A stretch of DNA of 64,000 bases from SZUA-430 sp034440355 (GTDB lineage Bacteria > Pseudomonadota > Alphaproteobacteria > Micropepsales > Micropepsaceae). A program made the translations under genes and the position numbers. Position 1 is the first letter of the stretch. Every line of letters starts with the position of its first letter. The notes under the pieces were generated by a model. That model was not told where the DNA came from. It made no database searches and saw only the letters and a list, made by a program, of their open reading frames with translations. Positions 27,544-38,230 of the stretch are shown here, piece by piece. The DNA is taken from contig JAWXBY010000038.1 of assembly GCA_034440355.1 (NCBI GenBank), forward strand, positions 49,494-113,493. Direction: 5' to 3'.

Positions 27544-28428
27544 TCATGCGCCCCTCAACCAATCGCGGATCGTGTCGCTGATCAATTTCGGCTTCTCGTA
27601 GACGATCCAGTGACTGCCGTCCGGTACGCGCCGCACGTCGACCTGCGGCACCCACCGTTCCAACCCCTCGGCACAGCCGGGCAGCAGCGACGTATCCTGC
27701 ATGCCCCAAATCACCAGCGTCGGCACACGCACCATCAACGCATCGTCGTTGTAGACCTCCACCGTCGGCGAAGCGCCTGGCTTCGGCGGGTCGATCCGCA
27801 TCGCGCGATACCAATTCAACATGCCGGTGAGCGCACCAGGCTCGCTCCACGCCTTCACGAACGCGGCGCGATCGGCAGCGGTCAAATGTCCGGCCTCCGC
27901 CGTCTTCGACAGCGACCGCCACACAAGCGCGTAGTCGTTCGCCGCATAGCGTGCTTCCGACCCTTCGGCACGAAACTCGTGAATATATTGCGAGGCCGCA
28001 CCTTGCGCCGGATTGTTCGCCATCTCGCGCTGAAACGCACCCGGATGCACCGCATTGATGATCACGAGGCGGTCGATCAAATCCGGCCGCTTTATCGCAA
28101 ACGCCCATGCAAGCGCGCCACCCCAATCATGCGCGATCAGCGTGAACTTCTTCTTTCCCGAAAACGGCGCCGCGAACGCAGCAACATCGTCGATCAACCG
28201 CTTCGTGCGATACCGCGCCACCTCCGGCGGCTTCGACGAAAGATTGTACCCCGGCAAATCCGGCGCAACACACCGATACGTGTCCCCGAGATCTTCAAGC
28301 TGATGCCGCCACGCGTACCAAAACTCCGGAAACCCGTGCAGGAAGAGCAGCAAATGCCCATCCTCCGGACCGCTCGCCGCATAGTGCAGCTTCAGTTCGT
28401 TCGCTTCGGCAAACCCGTGACGGATCAT
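27544..28428 (-). CDS. Alpha/beta hydrolase, epoxide hydrolase type
   Basis: A 294-residue cytosolic enzyme started at ATG 28428 (MIRHGFAEANELK), preceded by an AAGGA site; the longer frame adds an unconserved N-terminus. Motifs: oxyanion LFLHGFPEFWYAW, nucleophile Asp in AHDWGGALAWA, acid Asp in GMQDTSLLP and catalytic His in GSHWIVYEKP. An Asp nucleophile with HGFPEFWYAW is characteristic of soluble epoxide hydrolases and haloacid dehalogenase-like hydrolases. Substrate unknown. It is flanked by orphan genes on the other strand. Confidence 0.88.
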   Translation of the reverse strand: MIRHGFAEANELKLHYAASGPEDGHLLLFLHGFPEFWYAWRHQLEDLGDTYRCVAPDLPGYNLSSKPPEVARYRTKRLIDDVAAFAAPFSGKKKFTLIAHDWGGALAWAFAIKRPDLIDRLVIINAVHPGAFQREMANNPAQGAASQYIHEFRAEGSEARYAANDYALVWRSLSKTAEAGHLTAADRAAFVKAWSEPGALTGMLNWYRAMRIDPPKPGASPTVEVYNDDALMVRVPTLVIWGMQDTSLLPGCAEGLERWVPQVDVRRVPDGSHWIVYEKPKLISDTIRDWLRGA

Positions 28429-28445
28429 GTAAGGTCCTTGGCGCG

Positions 28446-28916
28446 ATGGAGGATCGTTTGCAGCAACTTCCCAACATTGTCCACGTATGCGGGATACTCG
28501 CAATCTCTTTGCTTGGTTGCGATACGGCCGGGCCTACTTGCGACAGCAGACCGTACAGCAAAGCGTGCGAAGCCCAACTCGCGGATCGCGCATCGAAGGG
28601 TGACTGCGAAGCAGCCGGCCAACTGGGGCTTTGGCGAATGAACACGCTCGAAATCGATGACAAGACGACCCTTGCACTCCTGCGTCAGTGGGCGTCATGC
28701 AACCCAGGTGGACTCCCAGCTCTCGCGGAGTTGCTAAGCAGGAGCTGCAACAGGACTGATCGAGCCGAAGCAGTGGTGCGCATGAAGGAGTACATGAAAT
28801 CTGACTCTTTCAAGCGGGAGGAGGACAGCGAGTCTCAAGCCGGTTACCCGGACAAAATCAAGGAAGTTGAGGCAAGCGCGAAATTGACCCATCCAGATTG
28901 CGTCAACCTGAACTAG
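28446..28916 (+). CDS. Lipoprotein-like orphan, 156 aa
   Basis: The N-terminus of this 156-residue frame has a hydrophobic stretch ending in a lipobox-like ILAISLLGC, though the preceding 12 residues are charged and make a standard signal slightly unusual. The mature part has six further cysteines in pairs (TCDSRPYSKAC, ASCNPGG, SRSCNR, HPDC) and short helices resembling Sel1-like repeats, for example QLADRASKGDCEAAGQLGLW. Composition is low in GC compared with neighbours. Its 3' end overlaps the trmJ gene by 4 bases. Confidence 0.6.
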   Translation: MEDRLQQLPNIVHVCGILAISLLGCDTAGPTCDSRPYSKACEAQLADRASKGDCEAAGQLGLWRMNTLEIDDKTTLALLRQWASCNPGGLPALAELLSRSCNRTDRAEAVVRMKEYMKSDSFKREEDSESQAGYPDKIKEVEASAKLTHPDCVNLN

Positions 28917-29665
28917 GGCTCGTCCTTCTTCTTGCGCTTCTTGCCACCCGCAAGCGCGCGCACGATGCCGCGCAACGTTTGCACTTCTTGGTAAGTCAGC
29001 TGCGCGCGCTGCCACATGTTGCGCAAGTTCTGCACCATCGCAGGCCGCTTCGCCGGAGGGAACAAAAACTCGACGCGATCGAGTTCCCCTTCGATATGTT
29101 CGAAGAAGCCGATCAAGTCTTCCTTGTTCGCCGGCTGAGAGCGCCGGTATTTCGCCGGCACTTTGAAGTCAGGCTTGTCGTGCGTCGCCTTCCACCACTC
29201 GTACCCAACGACCGCCACAGACTGCGCCAAGTTCAACGACGCGAAATGCGGATTCGTCGGCACGGTTAGGATCGCATCCGCGAGCACGACTTCCTCGTTC
29301 GTCAGCCCCATGCGTTCCGCGCCGAACAAAATCCCACACGTCCGTTTCTGCCCGAGTTCCGCCGCCAACTCCACGACCGCCTCGTCGGGCGTCGATACGC
29401 GCTTCGACATCAGCCGGTCGCGGCCCGTCGTCGCGAAGATCAAGCCCAAGTCGGCAACCGCTTGTTCCGTCGTCTCGAACACGCGCGCCTCCTGCAGCAC
29501 CTTGACGGCGCCGACGGCCATCGCGTCCGCCTTCTTGTTGGGCCACCCATCGCGTGGCGCGACCAGACGCAAATCCGTCAGCCCGAAGTTCAGCATCGCG
29601 CGCGCCGCCGCGCCGATATTCTCGCCCAGCTGCGGATGCGACAGAATGATCGCGGGCCCGCTCAC
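28913..29665 (-). CDS. trmJ: tRNA 2'-O-methyltransferase TrmJ
   Basis: A 250-residue SPOUT-class methyltransferase that methylates the 2'-O of nucleotide 32 in tRNA. GTG 29665 is favoured: GGAG lies 7 bases upstream and the protein then begins SGPAIILSHPQLGENIG as in relatives; the frame itself is open 16 codons further. SPOUT motifs are present: PQLGENIGAAARAMLNFGL, GILFGAERMGLTNEE and NLAQSVAVVGYEWW. The tail is Lys-rich (GGKKRKKKDEP). It diverges from icd. Confidence 0.9.
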   Translation of the reverse strand: MSGPAIILSHPQLGENIGAAARAMLNFGLTDLRLVAPRDGWPNKKADAMAVGAVKVLQEARVFETTEQAVADLGLIFATTGRDRLMSKRVSTPDEAVVELAAELGQKRTCGILFGAERMGLTNEEVVLADAILTVPTNPHFASLNLAQSVAVVGYEWWKATHDKPDFKVPAKYRRSQPANKEDLIGFFEHIEGELDRVEFLFPPAKRPAMVQNLRNMWQRAQLTYQEVQTLRGIVRALAGGKKRKKKDEP

Positions 29666-29764
29666 GGCCGCGCTCCGCAAGCCTTGCGCGTCCGGGACAC
29701 GGCGGCTAAACAACCCGCGACAATCCGATATTCCAACGACATTTCCTCGAGAGAACAGGCAGCC

Positions 29765-30982
29765 ATGGGCAAGATCAAGGTGAAGAACCCCGTCGTCGAC
29801 CTCGACGGCGACGAGATGACCCGCATCATTTGGGATCTCATCAAGAAGAAGCTGATCCTTCCCTATCTCGACATCGACATCAAATACTACGACCTGGGCA
29901 TCGAATACCGCGACAAAACGGAAGATAAGGTGACCGTTGAGGCCGCCGAGGCGATCAAACGCTACGGCGTCGGCATCAAATGCGCGACGATCACGCCCGA
30001 CGAGGCCCGTGTCGAAGAATTCAAGCTAAAGAAGATGTGGAAGTCGCCCAACGGCACGATCCGCAACATCCTGGACGGCACCGTCTTCCGCGAACCGATC
30101 ATCTGCAAGAACGTGCCGCGCCTCGTCCCCGGCTGGACCGACCCGATCGTCATCGGCCGTCACGCCTTCGGCGACCAATACCGCGCGACGGATTTCGTCG
30201 TCCCCGGCAAAGGCAAGCTGACCATCACCTTCACGCCCGAAGGCGGCGGCGCGCCGATCAGCCACGAAGTGTTCAACTTCCCCGGCGGCGGTGTCGCAAT
30301 GGCGATGTACAACCTCGACGACTCGATCCGCAACTTCGCCCGCTCAAGCTTCAACTACGGCCTCGACCGCGGCTGGCCAGTCTACCTCTCGACCAAGAAC
30401 ACGATCCTCAAAGCCTATGACGGCCGCTTCAAGGATTTGTTCCAAGAAGTCTTCGACAAGGAGTTCAAAACCCGCTTCGACGCCAAGAAGATCGGCTACG
30501 AACACCGCCTGATCGACGACATGGTCGCCTCCGCCCTGAAATGGAGCGGCAAGTTCGTCTGGGCCTGCAAAAACTACGACGGCGACGTGCAGTCCGACAC
30601 CGTCGCGCAAGGCTTCGGCTCACTCGGCCTCATGACCAGCGTACTACTCACCCCCGACGGCCAGATCATGGAATCGGAAGCCGCCCACGGCACCGTCACC
30701 CGCCACTACCGCCAATGGCAAAAAGGCGAGCAAACATCGACGAACTCGATGGCCTCGATCTTCGCCTGGACCCGCGGTCTCGAACACCGCGGCAAGCTGG
30801 ACGCGACGCCCGACGTCACGCACTTCGGCCAAACGCTGGAAAAGGTCTGCGTCGACACGGTGGAGTCCGGCTACATGACGAAGGACTTGGCGCTCCTCGT
30901 CGGTCCAGATCAAAAGTGGCTCTCGACCGAAGGCTTCCTCGACAAGATCGACGAAAATCTGCGCAAAGCGATGAAGCTCTAA
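29765..30982 (+). CDS. icd: Isocitrate dehydrogenase, NADP type
   Basis: A 405-residue enzyme that converts isocitrate to 2-oxoglutarate in the citric acid cycle. ATG 29765 is used. The sequence is of the eukaryote-like NADP homodimer class common in Alphaproteobacteria, with VVDLDGDEMTRIIWDLIK, KSPNGTIRNILDGT, FGDQYRATDFVVPG and EAAHGTVTRHYR. Both substrate Arg residues and the metal Asp in YDGDVQSD are present. It diverges from trmJ; the bases between hold the promoters. Confidence 0.96.
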   Translation: MGKIKVKNPVVDLDGDEMTRIIWDLIKKKLILPYLDIDIKYYDLGIEYRDKTEDKVTVEAAEAIKRYGVGIKCATITPDEARVEEFKLKKMWKSPNGTIRNILDGTVFREPIICKNVPRLVPGWTDPIVIGRHAFGDQYRATDFVVPGKGKLTITFTPEGGGAPISHEVFNFPGGGVAMAMYNLDDSIRNFARSSFNYGLDRGWPVYLSTKNTILKAYDGRFKDLFQEVFDKEFKTRFDAKKIGYEHRLIDDMVASALKWSGKFVWACKNYDGDVQSDTVAQGFGSLGLMTSVLLTPDGQIMESEAAHGTVTRHYRQWQKGEQTSTNSMASIFAWTRGLEHRGKLDATPDVTHFGQTLEKVCVDTVESGYMTKDLALLVGPDQKWLSTEGFLDKIDENLRKAMKL

Positions 30983-30991
30983 TCCGCGGGA

Positions 30992-32512
30992 CTAAACGCC
31001 AAATCGCTTCAGCACATTGCGCGTGATCCTTTCAACGAACGGATCACCAGCTGCAAGCGCGTGCGCCCATTCGGTGGTGCCACCGTTGAAGACCTCGCCT
31101 TTGCCGCGCCGGAAAGAAGCCATCGCCGCATGGCCACGCAAAACGCGAGCTTGCGCCGCGGCGCTCGTGTCGCCAAACATGATGCCGGCGACGACGTCGA
31201 TCTGCTCCGGCGGAATGAGTGGGCGATAGCCGCTCTCGGCCTCGCCGAACGCACACGGCGCCAGCGCGATGATCTCAAGAGCCTCTGGCACGCCAAGATG
31301 CGCGACTGGCGCAGGCAATCCATCATTGCCGAAGGTGAACCTGCAACCATCGTTCTCGTAACCGATCAGCGGCACCTCATCGCCGATCACGTCACCGTAA
31401 AAGAGATCGCATCCCTCCAGTGCCCAGTGCTTGTCGCGATAGATCGTGTAGCCGCCTTGCCCGCGCGCCGCACACAACCCCAAGCGATGATAGCCCGCAA
31501 ACAAGAAACTCAAGCCGGTGATTGACGCCTCGGGCCGCGTGAACGCCGGATGCGACCACAGATGCGTCCCGTCTCGTCCCGCATTCGGCTCGGCGTCGAA
31601 TCCGCGCCATTTGTGGCATACGAACCTGCGTCCGCCGTCCTCGAATCGCACCTTCCAAAACGCCGTGTTGCCGGAAAAGATCGCAAGCCGTCCGCCGCGA
31701 TCGACAAAATGCTCGATCGCGTCGCGCTCCGGTCCCGACCAATACTCGCTGTGCCCGACCAGCAGCGCCACGTCGTAGGAATCCAGCACACCCGCCTCGG
31801 CGTCGAGGTCACGATCCGTCAGATAGTCGAACGCGAGCCCCTGTCCTTCGGCCCAGCGCACGAACAAGTGTTCCCACTTGTTCAAGAACCCGGCCGACCG
31901 GTCATAGGGCGACAAACGATGCTTGCGTCCCCACGCGACGTCGCTCGCCCAAGGCTTCTCCTCAAAGCCGCGCTTGCGCATGTTGACGAGGCGCGGCACG
32001 TCATCCGGCGGCGCGATGAGCAAGGGCGGAAACGGCCGCTGCGTCGACAGCACACCGATGGCACCGGCCATTGCTTCGGCAAGGGGTGCTTGCCCGCTCA
32101 TCAACCGCGTCACGTCGCAATAGGCGTTCGCGCCGCCCCAATAGTTGTAGGCGTGATAGGTATTGGTCGCGAGGACAAGCACCGCCTTGGCCGCGTGTCC
32201 GCGCGCAGCCTTCACGCACACGAAGTGGTGCGCCCGCTCGCCGTCGGCATTCTCCAGCACGATGTCATAGTACCCCGACGCCCAGTCGCCACCTACCGCG
32301 ATCTCCGCTACCGCCGGCCAACCGCAACCGTCGCGATCGGCGTACGGCGGCGCATCGTGCGCGCCAACCGTCAGGTCCTGCGTCAGCACCACGCGACGCC
32401 CGGCGCCGACACGCGCAATCTCCAAACGGCAAGCGGGCGCCCGACTCGAAGCGTGCAGCGTGAACCGCTCTCCCGGTCTAACGCTTAGAACGTTGGTGTA
32501 GCAGGCAAACAT
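30992..32512 (-). CDS. N,N-dimethylformamidase large subunit-like protein
   Basis: A 506-residue cytosolic protein. The N-terminal third looks beta-rich (FTLHASSRAPACRLEIARVG), followed by a domain with LATNTYHAYNYWGGANAY, RPFPPLL, LLVGHSEYWSGPERD and GGRLAIFSGNTAFW, which match the C-terminal domain of the dimethylformamidase beta subunit (DmfA2). In the known enzyme this subunit pairs with a small alpha subunit; no such gene is visible next to it. It may therefore be a single-subunit relative with another amide substrate. The K+ channel gene lies 6 bases upstream of it on the same strand. Confidence 0.75.
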   Translation of the reverse strand: MFACYTNVLSVRPGERFTLHASSRAPACRLEIARVGAGRRVVLTQDLTVGAHDAPPYADRDGCGWPAVAEIAVGGDWASGYYDIVLENADGERAHHFVCVKAARGHAAKAVLVLATNTYHAYNYWGGANAYCDVTRLMSGQAPLAEAMAGAIGVLSTQRPFPPLLIAPPDDVPRLVNMRKRGFEEKPWASDVAWGRKHRLSPYDRSAGFLNKWEHLFVRWAEGQGLAFDYLTDRDLDAEAGVLDSYDVALLVGHSEYWSGPERDAIEHFVDRGGRLAIFSGNTAFWKVRFEDGGRRFVCHKWRGFDAEPNAGRDGTHLWSHPAFTRPEASITGLSFLFAGYHRLGLCAARGQGGYTIYRDKHWALEGCDLFYGDVIGDEVPLIGYENDGCRFTFGNDGLPAPVAHLGVPEALEIIALAPCAFGEAESGYRPLIPPEQIDVVAGIMFGDTSAAAQARVLRGHAAMASFRRGKGEVFNGGTTEWAHALAAGDPFVERITRNVLKRFGV

Positions 32513-32518
32513 GGGGAC

Positions 32519-33759
32519 CTAAGCCACCGGATCATCGGCGGGGCGCGTGGGTTGACGCGCCTGCGCCAACTCTTCCGCGATCACGTCGCCGGTCTCGCCG
32601 GCCCAATCGGCCAGCCGTTCGTCGGCGACGGCGATGATCTGGTCGCGCAAATCGGAATTGCGCTGCATCAGGCCCTCGAAGTCGGCTGAATCGATCAGCA
32701 TCAGATTGCAGCGCGTAAGCGTCGCAATCGTACCGACGCGGTGCACCTTCTTGAGCAGCGTCACCTCACCGAAGAAATCGCCCGGCCCCAACGTCACCGT
32801 GCGATGGCGCAAGCGAATTTGCACCTCGCCGTCGGCGATGAAGAACATGCCTTCCGCCTCATCGCCCTTCGCCGCCAGCACCGTGCCAGGCGGCACCATG
32901 CGCGTGCGCATGATCGTCATGACCTCGGAGATCGATCCTGCGTCGAGCGCCGCAAACAACGGCACCCGCGCCACCATCCCCCACGTCACGACGAAGTCGC
33001 GCCGGTGGATCTCGTTCACGAACGCGGTGGCGATAATGCCGATCGGCAGCGCAAAGAGGCCCAACCCAAACACCATCACACAAGCGCCGAACACCTTGCC
33101 CAGCGGCGTGATGGGCACCGCGTCCCCGTAACCGATCGTCGTGAGCGTCGCGAGTGCCCACCACATGGCGTCCGGAATGGTGCCGAACTTCTCCGGCTGC
33201 GACGTGCCTTCGATCGCATGCATGACGGCGCCCGAGAACACTGCCGTGCCGACCATCAACACCAACGCGCCGATCAACGCGCGGCGCTCGTCGTAGAGCG
33301 CACGGCTGAGTGTGGTCAGCGCGGGCGAGAACCGTACGAGTTTCAAGAACCGCAGCAACCGGAACACGCGCAACACCCGCGTATCGAGCGCCGGGAAAAT
33401 GAAGGTGAGATAGGACGGCGCGAACGCGAAGAAGTCGATGATCATCGACGGCCGCGTCGCGAACGTCAGCCGCCCGTGCCACGGACCGCGCTGACGAACC
33501 GCCGGAATCTCGATCGACACCCACAGCCGCAGCGCATACTCGATCGTGAAAAGCGTGATCGAGAACACGTCGAACATCTCAAACGCCTGCGCATAGGCCG
33601 TCTGAACGCTCGGAATACTCTCCAGCACCACCGCCAAAATGTTGCCGAGGATCAGGACCACGAGCACGTTGTCGACAACATGCGCCGCCGGACTGCTCGC
33701 TTCCAGCGCGAGGTAGAGGCGGCGGCGAAATGTCGGCGGATGCGCGTCGCGCGGACTCA

Positions 33760-33760
<1 letters not shown>
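32519..33760 (-). CDS. Voltage-gated-type K+ channel with cyclic-nucleotide-binding domain
   Basis: A 413-residue membrane protein. Six helices are visible: S1 to S4 (S4 has RVLRVFRLLRFLKLVRF, with spaced arginines), a pore loop with the K+ filter TTIGYGD and S6. A C-terminal cyclic-nucleotide-binding domain (about residues 275-390) has VPPGTVLAAKGDEAEGMFFIADGEV and FFGEVTLL. The domain order resembles bacterial channels such as the one from Mesorhizobium loti. It starts with GTG 33760, right at the alaS stop. Confidence 0.9.
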
Positions 33761-36417
<2,657 letters not shown>

Positions 36418-36487
36418 AGTGCCCGGGAAATGCGGAAAATCAGCCTACGCCGGATGTAATCGGCCAGGTCCGCTTCTGTCCACTCTG

Positions 36488-36573
36488 CTGGGAGCGCGGG
36501 CGTCCCGCCCGCTCTTTCTAACGCCGAACGCGCTCAAACGTCGCAAGGGCGGGCGGGACGCCCGCGCTCCCAG
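36488..36573. repeat. Inverted pair of a perfect 25-nt hairpin-forming repeat
   Basis: Two copies of one 25-base sequence lie at 36488-36512 and, reverse-complemented, at 36549-36573, with 36 bases between. Each contains GCGGGCG-TCC-CGCCCGC, a tight hairpin by itself, and the pair can form a much longer stem. A third identical copy is at 51194-51218. It sits in the gap between recA and alaS and could act as terminator or REP-like element. Confidence 0.85.
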
Positions 36574-36587
36574 CAATAAACAAGGGT

Positions 36588-36617
36588 GGCCCGGGTCTTG
36601 GGGGAAAGACCCGGGCC
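36588..36617 (-). terminator. Probable recA terminator hairpin
   Basis: GGCCCGGGTCT (36588-36598) and AGACCCGGGCC (36607-36617) form an 11-bp perfect stem with an 8-base loop. In the recA (minus) direction it is followed by ACCCTTGTTT, a weak T-containing stretch, so it could stop recA transcription. A second stem, TCTCTCCAC (36620-36628) with GTGGAGAGA (36651-36659), lies closer to the recA stop. Confidence 0.55.
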
Positions 36618-36671
36618 GTTCTCTCCACTTTCGTGGGGGGCACTGAGGGGGTGGAGAGAAGCCTAAAAGCT

Positions 36672-37748
36672 CTATTCGTCGTCTTCGTCGTCGTCTTTCT
36701 CAGGCGTGGTGGCGAGCGCCACGCCGAGCAGACCGGCATTCGCCCGGACCGCCGCTTCGATCTTCGCCGCCATATCGGGATTCTCGGCCAGGAAGGCTTT
36801 GGCGTTTTCACGGCCCTGCCCGATGCGCTGATTGTCGAACGAGAACCACGATCCCGACTTCTCGACGATGCCCGCCTTGGAACCCAAATCGACAAGCTCA
36901 CCCGTCTTCGAGATGCCCGAGCCGTACATGATGTCGAACTCGACCTGACGGAACGGCGGCGCCACCTTGTTCTTCACGACCTTGACCCGCGTCTGGCTGC
37001 CGACGACGTCTTCGCCGGCCTTGATCGCGCCGATGCGCCGGATGTCCAGCCGCACGGAAGCGTAGAATTTCAGCGCGTTTCCGCCCGTCGTCGTTTCCGG
37101 ATTTCCGAACATGACGCCGATCTTCATGCGGATCTGATTGATGAAGAGCACGATCGTGTTCGACCGCGAGATCGAGGCCGTCAGCTTGCGCAGCGCCTGA
37201 CTCATCAATCGCGCCTGCAGGCCCGGCAGCGAGTCGCCCATTTCGCCTTCGATTTCGGCCTTCGGCGTCAGCGCCGCGACCGAGTCGATCACGATGATGT
37301 CGACCGCACCCGACCGCACCAGCGTATCGGTGATCTCCAACGCCTGCTCGCCGGTGTCCGGCTGCGAGACCAAAAGCTCGCCGATATCGACGCCCAGCTT
37401 CTTTGCATACCCGACGTCGAGCGCATGTTCCGCGTCGACGAACGCGGCGACGCCACCCAGCTTCTGGGCTTCGGCCACGATGTGCAGGGCGAGGGTCGTT
37501 TTGCCCGACGATTCCGGCCCGTAAACTTCGATCACGCGACCACGCGGCAACCCGCCAATCCCAAGCGCGATATCGAGGCCCAAAGACCCGGTCGAGACCG
37601 CCTCGATCTCCGCCACCTTCTGGTTGGCGCCGAGTTTCATGACGGAGCCCTTGCCGAAGGCCCGATCGATCTGGCTCAAGGCAGCTTCGAGTGCTTTTTT
37701 GCGATCCATTTCGCCCTGCTGTTCTACGACGCGAAGTGCCGAACTCAT
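36672..37748 (-). CDS. recA: Recombinase RecA
   Basis: A 358-residue protein. ATG 37748 (MSSALRVVEQQG) is preferred: GGGAG lies just upstream, and the longer frame adds a non-conserved 28 residues. The ATP-binding Walker A GPESSGKTT and Walker B IVIDSVAAL, plus the C-terminal acidic tail (DEDDE), are intact. RecA drives homologous recombination and triggers LexA cleavage after DNA damage. A perfect GAAC-N7-GAAC box lies about 120 bases upstream, so it should be SOS-induced. Confidence 0.97.
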   Translation of the reverse strand: MSSALRVVEQQGEMDRKKALEAALSQIDRAFGKGSVMKLGANQKVAEIEAVSTGSLGLDIALGIGGLPRGRVIEVYGPESSGKTTLALHIVAEAQKLGGVAAFVDAEHALDVGYAKKLGVDIGELLVSQPDTGEQALEITDTLVRSGAVDIIVIDSVAALTPKAEIEGEMGDSLPGLQARLMSQALRKLTASISRSNTIVLFINQIRMKIGVMFGNPETTTGGNALKFYASVRLDIRRIGAIKAGEDVVGSQTRVKVVKNKVAPPFRQVEFDIMYGSGISKTGELVDLGSKAGIVEKSGSWFSFDNQRIGQGRENAKAFLAENPDMAAKIEAAVRANAGLLGVALATTPEKDDDEDDE

Positions 37749-37868
37749 CTTGGTAGCTCCCTTATTCCATTTGGCTTGTGCCGCTGCAATGAAGGTAAAT
37801 GTACGCAGTTTGTTCTCATTTCGCAACTCCAACGTATCTTATTGTTCTAAAAGAGATTTTAGACTCAA

Positions 37869-37883
37869 GTTCAAAATATGTTC
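37869..37883 (-). promoter_or_regulatory. LexA (SOS) box upstream of recA
   Basis: Read on the minus strand the site is GAAC-ATATTTT-GAAC, the direct-repeat box recognised by alphaproteobacterial LexA. The second half-site overlaps a TTGAAC hexamer that, with TTTAGA 17 bases further (about 37846-37851), could be the recA promoter. LexA bound here would block the polymerase. The stretch is noticeably AT-rich, as promoters in this genome are. Confidence 0.8.
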
Positions 37884-38024
37884 TCGCAGGGGCATCTTTA
37901 AAATATCCCCTTAGACAACGTATTAATTTGCTGGTCGAAAGGCGCGCTTCTGTGGACAGCATGCGTAAACGGCAGAATTGCGCCAGTATCCCCTCGAGAA
38001 CCGTACGCGAATCGAATCGCTTCC

Positions 38025-38171
38025 ATGAAAAAGAAGCCGCCCGCCCCCCGCCGCCCTCAAGACGCGATGCATCGATTCGACCGCCTCCTCGCGGCGATGG
38101 CGCCCAAGGTCGAAAAGACGCCGGCCCCCAAACCCCCGCGAAAGGGAACTCGACGCCGGCCAAAAAGCTAA
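38025..38171 (+). CDS. Possible 48-aa basic proline-rich protein
   Basis: A short frame of 48 residues (starts MKKKPPAPRRPQDAMHRF) in the gap between recA and the LuxR-hydrolase gene. It is rich in Lys, Arg and Pro and lacks a hydrophobic segment. There is no convincing ribosome site before the ATG, so it may be chance. The rest of this 480-base gap holds the recA promoter region and nothing else I can support. Confidence 0.3.
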   Translation: MKKKPPAPRRPQDAMHRFDRLLAAMAPKVEKTPAPKPPRKGTRRRPKS

Positions 38172-38230
38172 TCGCCAGGTCACTGCGCGAGTGGCGAGCG
38201 GCGCCCGCGGTTGGGTATCGTCCCGCCTAG

